From: Calliopum simillimum
Lineage: Eukaryota; Arthropoda; Insecta; Diptera; Lauxaniidae
Assembly (NCBI GenBank): GCA_951812925.1
Contig: OX638368.1
Span: forward strand, 8,060,001 to 8,124,000
DNA: 64,000 nucleotides
Reading direction: 5' to 3'
Notes under the pieces: generated by a model
Databases searched by the model: none
What the model saw: the letters and a program-made list of their open reading frames with translations, nothing else
Told to the model about the DNA's origin: nothing
Program-made: the position numbers and the translations under genes
In this document: positions 23,632 to 34,401 of the stretch, piece by piece
Position numbering within the stretch: the stretch's first letter is position 1
Layout of the letters: each line of letters starts with the position of its first letter

Positions 23632-23807
23632 TTTTTTTAGTTATTAATTTTTAATTTAGATTAATAGTTGTAAATGTTTTGCACAGCCAATACCGATACA
23701 TTTTTATATTGCACTTAAGTTTTAGTTTTGTGTAAGTGATGTATGGACTTTTTATTTTTGTTTTATAAACAACAATATTATTTTTATTATTATTATAAAC
23801 AACAATA

Positions 23808-24688
23808 CAGTCGACGTCCGACGTGTTTTTCTTAGTAGGCTTTGCTTTTTTGAAACGTTTTTTTTTTTTTATTTTTTGGACTTCGAAAAATTGTTCAATT
23901 CAATTCAAATTTATTGAGTCTTTTAGTACAACTTAAAAAGATCATTATGTTCATACAATACATTTGAAAAAACTGAGAGCTATAATGTAAGGCACTCTTA
24001 CTATTAATGGAAAATACAACATAGTGACAAATTAGATTAAGAAGAACTCATGCTCAGGGAGTTATAAAACGCTTGATATGACGAAATGTCTAAAACTTAA
24101 TTCGAAAAATTGTTGAAAAATTATAAAATGTTTCAAAAATCTGAAAAAAACTTTGACGTAAGCTTTGAGTTTTTGAAAAGGCAGTCCTTCTAAAAAATTT
24201 ACAAAATTTGCCAATTTCGCGACAGTATCAAGAAAAATAACCAAGGCCAAAACCTCCCGCATTTATAATGCTAGGCATCGGTAGTAAAACTTTTCCAAAT
24301 TTGAGCTAAGTCGAAAACATTAAATTTTTTCAGCTGTACGCTTAAAGTGTTTTACTTTAAATATCGTCGGCTTAGAAATGAAACTCATTTAGTGCAATTT
24401 TTTATTGGGAATTGAGATAAGCATACCACATTTCATAATTTTCTTCATCAAAAATTGTATTTGCCGTTTCTCTACCATTCTACTCAGAAGAAAAATTCAT
24501 TAAATTTCGTATTTTTCATACACTTTTTTAGTAATCCGATGTTTTCTCTTAAGTAAATAAATGCGAGTTAATGAGATTTAACTTAACATAAATGAAAAAG
24601 AGAACAAAATTTCATTGCGATAATACGAATTTTTCGATTTTACGAACAGGCCTGACATTATATAATTCGTATTATTGGACGTCGACTG
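23808..24688. mobile_element. TA-flanked non-autonomous DNA element (CAGTCGACGTCC ends)
   Basis: 881 bp. The 12 bp TIRs CAGTCGACGTCC/GGACGTCGACTG are flanked by TA (23806-23807, 24689-24690), the Tc1/mariner/pogo pattern. The interior is AT-rich without a transposase. Confidence 0.7.
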
Positions 24689-24924
24689 TATATTATTATT
24701 ATTATATTTGAATCTGTTTTAGTGGCCAAAAATTGGTGATTCAGTTTCAAGTCTTTTCGGTTGCAAATGTTTTGCACAGCACTGTATAGCCATCGGAAGA
24801 TCCGTATACATGTTTCAGAAAAGCCGGTATAAGTTGGAAAGCTTTGGATGAACTTAAAAATATTGGTGTCGTATTTTAAAAAGCTATAAAATTGTACAGA
24901 GATTTTTAATTTGGCGTACATTAT

Positions 24925-25098
24925 GGGGGTTATCATGAATCAATATTCCCGGGGAATTTTTCTTAGACTGCCATTGTGCATTCTTCTATTCTCTCTATCG
25001 TGAATCAATCTTTCCGGGGAATTTTTCTTAGACTGTCGTGCATTCTCTATTGCAGTCTGAGAAAAATTTCCCGGGAATATTGATTCACGATAACACCC
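24925..25098. mobile_element. Hairpin MITE copy 3 (compound)
   Basis: It begins GGGGGTTATCATGAATCAAT with TTCCCGGGGAA, repeats an inner half (AATCTTTCCGGGGAATTTTT at about 25006), and closes with TTCCCGGGAATATTGATTCA and CGATAAC. Same family as 5979-6085, with one arm duplicated. Confidence 0.7.
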
Positions 25099-25416
25099 TG
25101 TTTATTCTTTGTGAAAAAATTGGAGCATAAATTTTTTACAAAAAATGTCGAAATATTCCCTTCCAAATTATTGTCGATAATTTCACTATCCAGTTTTTGC
25201 GCTGCTTGAACAAAATTTTAATGTTTGCGATTGCATGCTAGAGACTGAGAAAAAATTCTCGAGAATGTTTATTCCTTATAAAGCCATATCAAATTTTTGA
25301 TATAGACGAATATTAAGTAAAAAAAAAACAACAATGTTTTGCGTTTAATTAAAAGTATTTTTATTATGTTCTCGATCTACTTTTTCTAGTTACAAGTGAA
25401 AATTTCACGTATCAAG
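25099..25416. other. Leo1 3' flank
   Basis: Non-coding DNA downstream of the Leo1 stop codon. It contains a Leo1 polyadenylation signal on the minus strand and nothing else recognisable. Confidence 0.5.
25360..25365 (-). terminator. Probable Leo1 polyadenylation signal
   Basis: AATAAA on the minus strand about 52 nt past the Leo1 stop codon. Confidence 0.5.
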
Positions 25417-27829
25417 TTAATCCTCTTCCTCACTATGACTCCCACTGCCACTACCTGCTTTATTTTTTCCACCTTCGTCAGCACTGCCATCCTCTTCGCT
25501 ATTGCTAGCGTTCTTTTTACTATTGCTGCCAGCATCAGATTCGCTATCAGAATCATCTCGCAGAGCCTTTACTGACTTAGATTTGTCGGTCTTCTTACTG
25601 CGACGACCTTCGAAATCTGAACCTTCATCTTCGTCCGAAGAGTAAATAGCCGATGCCCCTTTGTCAGCAACAGAAGAAGTAGAAGCTCCGCCGCCGCCAC
25701 CACCACCACCACCACCGCTACCTCCACCTCCAGCAGTTGCAGCGGAGCCACCTTTCTTGTACTTATTCTTGATAGCACTCAGAGAAATTACATTTTCATC
25801 ATCACTGCCCTCATCATGATGATACGATGAATTCGCTGCACTATGCGCTTCATGTGGACCTGTCTTCTTCTTTTTCGGCTGTGGTTTACTTTGACTACGC
25901 ATTGCTTGACGAAGTTTTTCTTCTTCTTTCTTGAGATTGTATAACCGATCGGTTGTAGGATCTTTACCAACTTGTGTAAGAATTTTAATGCCGCTTGTTT
26001 TCGTCGATCGATCTGCTAATGACATGGTCATCTTTTTATGTGTAAATGATTCCGTCGAATGTGGACGGAAAGTTAGCTTTGTGCGGAAAACGGCTTGGCC
26101 TTGTAAACCAGTACCCTATTTAAATTATAAAGAAAAACAGAAACTATTACGATTTACTTTGAACAACGCAAATTTACAATCTAACCTGTCGGATAAACAT
26201 ATGGTTGTGATCGCCATGTAATGGTTGCCTATAGACGTCAAATGTTTCGTTTCCTAAATGTAATGTCATACTGCCATCAGACCAACGGACAAATCTAGCA
26301 TTCGATTCTTTAATCATGTCACCATTGTTACTCATATTTTCACGCCAACGTATGGTGTTGCTCACTTTAAGCTTAATACGTTGACGACCTTCTTCATCCA
26401 TGGTTTCTTCTTCGTCGATTTCATCTTCATAGGTTTCAGTATCAAAAGGTCTTGTGTCAACAGACAAAAAGTTTGGCAATTTAATAAAGTGAATTTCTTT
26501 GCCTAAATCGGTTACAATTCGAGGAATTTCAACTTCAATACGTGTCTCTGGTATAGGATCGGGTTCATCTTCTTTTTGTTGCTGTTGTTCAGCACGATCT
26601 CTTGATCTGGAGCGGGAACGAGAACGCGAACGGGAGCGAGAGCGTGATCGAGAATTCGAACGGGAACGTGATTTCGACTTAGATCGTGAACGACTTTTAC
26701 GTGAGCCACGTTCAGATCCACCATCTGATTTCTTCTCGTCATCGTCTGATATATCATCAGCATCTCCAAAAATATCCTGAGCATCCAGTTGTTTGGGCTA
26801 TAAAAAATGTATATAATGTTAAATGATTTTCATTTATCAAGCTATGGTTCCAAAATAACTAACTTCTTCTTCACTATCAGAATCTATAATACGTGCTTTC
26901 TTTGCTTTAGCAGTAGCATCATCACCACCTTGTTTTTCCTCATCCTCGGAACCGCTTGACACTGCCTTGCGCTTTTTTTTCGCTGAACTATCACCACCAA
27001 CTTCGCTTCCAGAATCCGAACCGCTTCCAGATTTTTTCGATCGTGGTGTACCAGAACGTGATCGTGTTTTCGAGTGAGTGCGGGACCGAGATCTAGATCG
27101 ACTGCGAGAAGCTGATCGTGATTTATCAGAACCACTGCGAGACCGTGAGCGGCGGGGAGACCCAGACTTAGAACGCGATCCGGAATGTGATCGCCGACTG
27201 CCACTAGGTGAGAGTGAGTTTGCCCTGTCGTCAATCTGCAGATTCGGAGATTGTGAACGGGTATCTTCATCATGTGGAACACTTTCATTTGCAACATCTG
27301 CAGCAACTTTTGGTGATCCGGGTGGAGTTTGCGATCCTTCACGACTCTGAGAACGCTTATTCATCTGACTTTTTGGGCTGCCAGAGCGATTTGAAACGTT
27401 TGAATGATGGCTTCCAGCAGAACCTGAACGTTGACTATGCACTGAGCCTGAGTGGTGACTGTTAGGTGAACCAGAACGTGATCCAGAATGAGAACGTGAG
27501 CCAGAACGAGAATGAGAGTGGGAACGTGAGCGTGATGTTCTGGAATGGGACCGTTCACTGCCGCTGCCAGACTTTTGGCTTCTTGGGGAACTGAGAACAA
27601 TTAATACCAATTAATATTAATTGGAAATATTTGTTTATTATAATTATAATTACGGTGGATCATGATGCTCCAAAGTATAGCCTGGTGTTGGAGCTGTGGT
27701 CGGTGATGGGCTACGACTGCCACTTGAGTCTGAATCGGAACCTACAACATTGAAAATTATAAAATGATTTTACTTCAAGTTCATTGATTCAATCTTACCA
27801 CTTTCTCCATCCGAATTGTTTCCAGCCAT
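25417..27829 (-). CDS. Leo1: RNA polymerase-associated protein Leo1 (Paf1 complex)
   Basis: Five exons, all with GT/AG borders and matching phases: 27799-27829, 27654-27741, 26864-27590, 26186-26797, 25417-26115. They give 718 residues from the ATG at 27829 ([10 protein letters not shown]). Leo1 is a Paf1-complex subunit that travels with RNA polymerase II and supports elongation and co-transcriptional histone marks; the fly gene is also called Another transcription unit. The N-terminal half (about 1-375) is low-complexity: Ser/Arg/Asp/Glu runs, many RS dipeptides, and a perfect RS repeat near 330-350. The conserved Leo1 domain is about 377-545 ([53 protein letters not shown]). The tail is Lys- then Ser/Asp/Glu-rich with a Gly run (about 600-620). 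Length is close to the fly protein. No damage seen. Confidence 0.95.
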
Positions 27830-28213
27830 TTTAGATTTTTACAGAAATATCACTGAAAATTAAAGAGTTCCTAAAACTGTCGAAAATAGCAAAATATCAA
27901 CTGTCAAACCTTTCACCAGTGTTGCTGTTTAATAAAATATTAGAAGTGCACACGTATGCTTACGTAGTTGGACAACTCTTGCTTCTATCGAAGCGAAGAG
28001 ATTTTATTTATTTATTTATTTTTTTATTTATTTAAGTATAGTACAATAAGATATGAAATCTTTTAAAGAGACGCAAAGAAGCACTGGAGCAATTTTTTGA
28101 GGTTTGTATTGTTCACAGACGGTAGCTTTGACGAATTTAGTAGTTGTACGGCAGCGAAATTCATCCAAAAAATTTATTTATATCTATTCGCTTCCGGATA
28201 AGAAGAGATGTAC

Positions 28214-29067
28214 ACCTAATTCTGTTTTTACACGGTCTTTTTTTACACGGTTTTGATTTAACACGGTTTGAAAAAAATTTTTTTTAAAATATTTTTACAC
28301 GATTTTATTCTGTTTAGCACGATTCAAAATTTTTTGGGCTTAAATTTTATTTGTCAGATTTAATTTTTGCGAAATGTGTTCATATCTGCCGTAAAAAATA
28401 TACGGCCGCAACTTAGTTACGGCCTTTCAAATTTTATTTCCCCATCGGATTAAGCAATTTTTTATCTATATTTGAGTCCAATCGCCAATTTTTGACGTTT
28501 TCCACTTCTCTTGCAAATTGCAAATAAAGAAATGTAAACATTATACCCTGTTTTCATATTTTTCATAAGTAATTAAAATCATAAAAGGGGGTAGCTCCAT
28601 ACAAAAAAGATGAAAATTGAAATAGATTTTTTAAGAAAGAGAAGTTGCTGCCTTTTCTGAATAAAAATAAAATTTCGATTTTCTCAAAACTATGAAAAAC
28701 GAGTTGCGTCTTTTTATAATTTTACGGCAGATATCACAAATTTAGGTGAATTCCCTTATTGTGCATACAAGCAAATTTGGATATTAATTGTTAATATTTT
28801 GTGAACGTGCTTAGTAAAGACTTTTTTATAGACAAACTTGTTTTTCCAATATTACATTAAATTTAATTTTAATGCTTAAGATAAAAGGTACGCCAAAAAA
28901 ATATTTAATAGCCATTTAGTTTTTTAATTTTCCACTAATTTTAATAGGTTTTAAAGGTGAGGAACCAATCACCTATATTGGTATACGATCAATGTCTTTT
29001 TTAACACGGTTTTTTTTTACACGGTTTTTTCTGGAACCAATCTACCGTGTAAAAACAGAATTAGGTG
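28214..29067. mobile_element. TA-flanked element with ACACGGT ends, empty site known
   Basis: 854 bp, TIR CACCTAATTCTGTTTTTACA and complement, with internal TTTTTACACGGTTT repeats and TA on both sides (28212-28213, 29068-29069). Copy 2 of the duplication reads GATG-TA-TACAG at the same place (about 33274), the exact unoccupied site with a single TA. Non-coding; Tc1/mariner or pogo type by target site. Confidence 0.8.
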
Positions 29068-29164
29068 TATACAGATTTTTTTGGTTGAATTACGCTGCCG
29101 TTTAACTTCTAAATTCGTCAAAGCCACCACCTGTGAACAATACAAACCTCAAAAAAATGCTCCA

Positions 29165-29940
29165 GTGCTTCTTACGGGCGTTAGGAAATAACGCCCAAAA
29201 AAAAAACGAAATAACGCCCAAAAATAAAATGACATAATAACGCCCAAAATAAAAAACGAAATAACGCCCAAAAAATATGAAATAACGCCCAAAAACAAAA
29301 ACGAAATAAAGCCCAAATTATTTTCATATAAATTTGGGCGATAAACATTTTGGAAATAACGCGCAAAAATTTGGGCTTTATTTCGTTTTTTTGGGCGTTA
29401 TTTCGTTTTATTTTTAAAAAATGAAATAACGCCCAAAAACGAAAAACGAAATAACGCCCAAATTATTTTCATACAAATAAATTTTGGGCGTTATTTCCAA
29501 AATGACTATCGCCCAAATTTATATGAAAATAATTTGGGCGTTATTTCGTTTTTGATTTTGGGCGTTATTTCATATTTTTTGGGCGTTATTTGGTTTTTTA
29601 TTTTGGGCGTTATTACGTCATTTTATTTTTTGGGCGTTATTTCGTTTATTTTTGGGCGTTATTTCGTTTTTAAAAAAAAAAAGGAAATAACGCCCAAAAA
29701 AAAAACGAAATAAAGCCCTAATTTTTGGGCGTTATTTCCAAAATGATTATCGCCCAAATTTATATGAAAATAATTTGGGCGTTATTTCGTTTTTTTTAGG
29801 CGTTATTTCCTTGGGCGTTATTTCCTAACGCCCTTCTTGCGTCTCTTGATAATATGTCTCTTCGATTTAAAAATAAAACGAAATAACGCCCAAAAACTAG
29901 AAACGAAATAACGCCCAAATTATTTTCTAACGCCTGAAAT
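29165..29940. repeat. Hairpin array of AACGCCC / GGGCGTT motifs
   Basis: About 23 copies of the core AACGCCC or GGGCGTT, mostly inside (G)AAATAACGCCCAAAA, in about 780 bp. Left clusters run in one orientation (29185-29290) and central ones in the other (29485-29660), so the array folds back on itself; a second mixed set follows (29685-29920). Spacers are A/T homopolymers of varying length. A short relative (about 33385-33630) is in duplication copy 2. No coding content. Confidence 0.85.
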
Positions 29941-30110
29941 ATATACCCAAGAGACGCAAAGAAGCATTGGACCAATTTTTTGGAGTTTGTATTGGCCATA
30001 GACGGTAGCTTTGACGAATTTAGAAGTTGAACGGCAGCGTAATTCAACCAAAAAATCTGTATACATCTCTTCTCATCCGGAACCGAAGGGATATAAATAG
30101 ATATCTCTTC
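29941..30110. repeat. Foldback arm block next to the AACGCCC array
   Basis: GAGACGCAAAGAAGCATTGG ... ACGGTAGCTTTGACGAATTT ... ACGGCAGCGTAATTCAACC. The same block occurs at 28068-28210 and inverted at 29070-29165, and again at 33133-33260, 33270-33380 (inverted) and 33645-33800. The array is thus bracketed by inverted arms, the layout of Foldback-type elements. Confidence 0.7.
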
Positions 30111-30396
30111 TTCATGATCATTAAGGGCATTCCTAAAAATTCACGATCACCCCCTATGTATCATTTCTGGAACAACAACATGTCGTATGAGTAACATTTA
30201 ATTCATATGGAAAATACATTTTCTTATTAACCTTTTCTCCACTTTCTGCGGTCACAAGCAAGCATTAGTTAAAAAAAGTGAAAAATATTGTATAATTTGA
30301 TTAACCGAAAAAATCGTAAAAAAATCTCAAAAAAATAAAAAAAATTCCAAATCTGGAAACTCGGGGAAAATGACAATTTAAATAAATTTACATTTA

Positions 30397-30822
30397 AGCC
30401 CTGAACACATTCGGTGCGAGCTACGAGCTAGCTTTTGCTCAAACGATTTTTTGAGCTTTTTCTCGTGCGTAAAAACACAATCAACTCGTTGCGAGTAAGT
30501 TTTTTTTTATGAAAATTGAAAACAAATGAAAACAAAAAACGAAAAATAAAAACGTATTTGTTTTCAAAATTATTTAAACTTCAAATTGAAATTAAAAAAT
30601 TCAGTCGAAAATAATAAATTTAAATTTTTGTGTTTGGTCTTGTTCTTCTTTTTTAAAAATCGTCAGAAAAATAGAATCAATTCAATCGCACTGCGAGAGC
30701 TTTTATAAATGACGTTTAATAAAAGCTCAATTTTATATCTTACTCTAACATATAGAGAAAATCGTGCTATCTCGGTCGGGTTTCTCTCGCACTCGCAGCT
30801 CGCACCGAATGTGTTCAGCACT
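30397..30822. mobile_element. Harbinger-like MITE with TTA duplication, empty site known
   Basis: 426 bp with ends AGCCCTGAACACATTCGGTG / AGTGCTGAACACATTCGGTG and GCGAGCT continuing both. TTA lies at 30394-30396 and 30823-30825. Copy 2 of the duplication has a single TTA in CATTTATAAATG at about 34092. Non-coding. Confidence 0.75.
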
Positions 30823-31039
30823 TTATAAATGTTTTTATTCATACAAAAAAAAATTCAAATTTGGATGTGCACAGGAAAAAATTAGAAAATAAATATGAAA
30901 TGAAATGGAAAGCAACCAGGACAATTGAAGCCTCGGAGGATCAAAAAGAAGAAAAATAAAATGGTGGGGATGGGTTGATTCCTGCTTGAAAGAAAATTAT
31001 TTTTTCCTAAAAACTACCAATGTATAGTAAATTTAATAC

Positions 31040-31215
31040 AAATTGACCATATTTCCATTTTAATCAATGCAATAGATTTTCCAATATTATTTGCATTAAA
31101 TTTTAAAATCAGTGCAATAGATTTTTCAATAGTAATAAATTTCAAAAGTCAATGCAATGTATTTTTTATTTGCATTAAATTTCAAAAATCAATGCAATGA
31201 TTTTTTATATTAAGT
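31040..31215. repeat. ~60 bp tandem units (GCAATAGATTTT / GCAATG)
   Basis: Four diverged units built from ATTTCAAAAATCAATGCAAT-like blocks. The same array is at about 39110-39290 in duplication copy 2. Confidence 0.6.
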
Positions 31216-32255
31216 AGCAATAATGCTCCTATAATGCATTGAAAAAGTAATGCAATTTGCCCAACTCTGCTAAAAACAAAGAAGAGGATGCGCCACCAGT
31301 AAATGTTAATGCTTTGGGCTCCCCTTGCACCTTGCAAAAAGAAAACAAAAAAATACAAATGAAGCAGTCTAATCTCCACTATATACTCCGAGTTCCACTG
31401 ATTGCAGGCCATTCTGAAGTTTTATATATTTAGTGAAGGATATAAAGTGAATCGAATAAAACTTAATAAAAATAATTTCATAACACAATGTTACTTTTAC
31501 TATGCTCATAAACGTTACATATCCTTATCTAAGAACTTTAGCTTGGATTTATTTATATCAAATTAAGTTATCTATAAAAATATTGATAATGAAAAACTGA
31601 GAGATAAAAAAGTTTCAATTTCAATTAAAATAGTGAACTGTTTACATAATAAAAAACATAAATATATATAAACTTATTTCACTTTTTTATACTGATAAAA
31701 AAAAAACAAGTAGTAGTTATTTCTTTTATTTTTAAACACAAAAATTAGCATATCTTGATTTTTTAAGATAGCAAAAAATGATAAATGTGCATATATAAAA
31801 CAAATTAAATAAGTAAACCTTCTGTTGTCAGTTTAACCTAAAGGGTTATCTTAAAAAATTGTATTTCTTCCAGTCGCTCAAAACATATGGGGTGCATAGC
31901 ATTAGTCATGCATTAGCATTCCTTTAAGAAAAAAATATAGGTATAATATTAACATAACAATTTATATTGCGAAATTGATAAAGTTGCTATTTTTATAACT
32001 TTGAAAGGGACTTTTCGCTCGAAATAGTTCAACTACCTTTTAGGTAAAATAAAAGTTGCATGCAAAATAATAATAATAATTTAACTTTAATTTTAACTGT
32101 TTCGTTGGCGAAAATAGCAAAATATCAACTGTCAAACCTTTCACCAGTGTTGCTGTTTAATAAAATATTAGAAGTGCACACGTAGTTGGACAACTCTTGC
32201 TTCTATCGAAGCGAAGAGATTTTATTTATCTATTTTTTTTTTATTTATTTTAGTA

Positions 32256-33103
32256 TCCCAACGGGAAACGGAAGCGCATTGAAACGACTTCAGATGCGCT
32301 TCTAGGGAAGCAAGAAGCTGCTTCCAGTACTGTTCTCACTGCTTATCTTTTTTAACACAGCATTTCCTAGCGGAGATGCACATCTACAGAAGCACATGAA
32401 ATGCGCTTCAAATATGCTTCCGTGGAAGTTGAGTGGAAGCACACATTTGGAAGCATATGTAATACGCTTCTGTGGAAGTTGAGCCGAAGCACACATTTGG
32501 AAGCATATGAAATACGTTTCCGTGGAAGTTGAAGAATATTGCCTTAGAGTATACCTGATGTTTAATAAAAAGGGATGTGTTCTCAAAGACTAAAAAGATG
32601 CTGACACAAAGTCTGGTGTTGTTGGAGACATGGCTACGATTTTATCAAAATAACTTTGTGTCGACTTCTCTCACTATTTAAATTAAATAATTTTTTACTC
32701 ACGTTTTGAATATTACTTCTGCTTTTTTAATTTATTTCAGTTTTTTGCACTTATTTAATGTTTTTACTTGATTTCACTTGAACTGCGCACTTACTAATTT
32801 AAACAAACTAGAAGATGAACAAAAGTATAACGATTAAGTGTACTCGCTACATTTGAAGTTTTTTCGTTTACTCGTCCTCCGAAACATGACCACGGTTGCA
32901 CACACATCTTATAGTCTATTACTTTTTCAAAATCTTAAGTTCCATTTCACAAAAATTAAATTTTTTCTGCAACTTTTGATAGATTTATTAACTTTTAACA
33001 AAAAAAAAAAAAAATTTTTTGGAATTTGAAAATTTTGTATGCTACCAGAGATGTGCTTCTATTGCGCTCTTCTTGGAAGCAGCTTCCTTTCTTCCCGTTG
33101 GGA
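32256..33103. mobile_element. Non-autonomous DNA element with TCCCAACGGGAA ends
   Basis: 848 bp, 12 bp perfect TIRs TCCCAACGGGAA, TA on each side. The interior has three tandem ~62 bp units (GGAAGTTGAG, GAAGCACA(C/T), TTGGAAGCATATG at about 32395-32535). It is absent from duplication copy 1, where the site reads AGTA-TAGTAC. Confidence 0.75.
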
Positions 33104-34187
33104 TAGTACAATAAGATACGAAATCTTTTAAAGAGACGCAAAGAAGCACTGGAGCAGTTTTTTGAGGTTTGTATTGTTCACAGACGGTAGCTTTGACGAA
33201 TTTAGTAGTTGAATGGCAGCGAAATTCATCCAAAAAATTTATTTATAACTCTTCGCTTCCGGATAAGAAGAGATGTATACAGATTTTTTAGTTGAATTAC
33301 GCTGCCGTTTAACTTCTAAATTCGTAAAAGCCACCGTCTGTGAACAATACAAACCTCAAAAAAATGCTCCAGTGCTTCTTGCAGGCGTTAGGAAATAACG
33401 CCCAAAAAAAACGAAATAAAGCCCAAATTTTTGGGCGTTATTTTCAAAATGATTATCGCCCAAATTTATATGAAAATAATTTGGGCGTTATTTCGTTTTT
33501 TTTTTGGGCGTTATTTCCTAACGCCCTTTTGCGTCTCTTGATAATATGTCTCTTTGATTTAAAAATAAAACGAAATAACGCCCAAAAACTAAAAACGAAA
33601 TAACGCCCAAATTATTTTCTAACGCCAGAAATATATACCCAAGAGACGCAAAGATGCATTGGACCAATTTTTTGGAGTTTGTATTGGCCATAGACGGTAG
33701 CTTTGACGAATTTAGAAGTTGAACGGCAGCGTAATTCAACCAAAAAATCTGTATACATCTCTTCTCATCCGGAACCGAAGGGATATAAATAGATATCTCT
33801 TCTTCATGATCATTAAGGGCATTCCTAAAAATTCACGATCACCCCCTATGTATCATTTCTGGAACAACAACATGTCGTATGAGTAACATTTAATTCATAT
33901 GGAAAATACATTTTCTTATTAACCTTTTCTCCACTTTCTGCGGTCACAAACAAGCATTAGTTAAAAAAAGTGAAAAATATTGTATAATTTGATTAACCGA
34001 AAAAAATCGTAAAAAAATCTCAAAAAAATAAAAAAAATTCCAAATCTGGAAACTCGGGGAAAATGACAATTTAAATAAATTTTTGAAAGACATTTATAAA
34101 TGTTTTTATTCATACAAAAAAAATTCAAATTTGGATGTGAAAGTTGAGATGCATGATTATTATGTTATTTTAAATAGTTTGACTCAA

Positions 34188-34371
34188 TATTATATATGTA
34201 AGTAATAACACGCGTTGTTTTCAATTCAGTAGTTTTATTCAACGTAACAAAAGGAAGTAAGAATATATAAAGTAAACTTAAAGAATAGAGAAAAAATGAT
34301 AGTTCGATATTAAAGAGATCGATTACTTATCATAAGAGTTGCCAGATAGAGCTACAATAAAAGTTACAATA
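34188..34371 (-). repeat. 3' LTR of the mag-like gypsy element
   Basis: 184 bp, TATT...AATA (with TG...CA just inside), one base different from 38679-38862 (C at about 34331 against A). CTCAA lies just outside at 34183-34187. Confidence 0.88.
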
Positions 34372-34401
34372 GTTCTCCCTGGCTTAATATCAAAGTTAAT
34401 A

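Larger units (their letters stand above)
8797..24784. mobile_element. Tc1-like foldback element split by nested insertions
   Basis: The termini are CAGTGCTGTGCAAAACATTT and its complement, flanked by TA (8795-8796; 24785-24786). Similarity continues inward for about 80 bp on both sides (TTGAAACTGA, CACCAATTTTTGGC). What remains of the element is 8797-8908, 22065-22692, 23019-23807 and 24691-24784. The core carries two inverted 3' halves of a Tc1-type transposase, each beside an inner TIR-like block (GGCTGTGCAAAACATTTGCA at about 22150 and its complement at 23690). Insertions in it are a gypsy element (8909-22060), a Harbinger-like MITE (22693-23018) and a TA-flanked element (23808-24688). It cannot be autonomous. 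Confidence 0.75.
27881..32036. repeat. Duplicated segment, copy 1
   Basis: Begins CGAAAATAGCAAAATATCAA 52 bp upstream of the Leo1 start codon and ends CGAAATAGTTCAACTAC. The same order of sequence recurs at 32109-40091. Copy 1 alone carries a TA-flanked element (28214-29067), a longer AACGCCC array and a TTA-flanked MITE (30397-30822). It also includes a 76-codon minus-strand open frame (31182-31412) that recurs with one change at 39261-39491. That frame has no domain and overlaps a GCAATG tandem stretch, so I do not call it a gene. Confidence 0.8.

Noticed and set aside
26499..27465. Arg/Glu/Asp-rich open frames on the strand opposite Leo1
   Set aside because: They are shadows of the repetitive RS codons of Leo1 exons 3 and 4; splice borders and domain content support the minus strand only.
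29165..29940. CRISPR array
   Set aside because: Units are inverted relative to one another, spacers are A/T homopolymers rather than unique sequences, and the host is a eukaryote.
31182..31412. 76-codon minus-strand frame kept in both duplication copies (also 39261-39491)
   Set aside because: Conservation is explained by the recent duplication. It has no domain and overlaps tandem GCAATG repeats.
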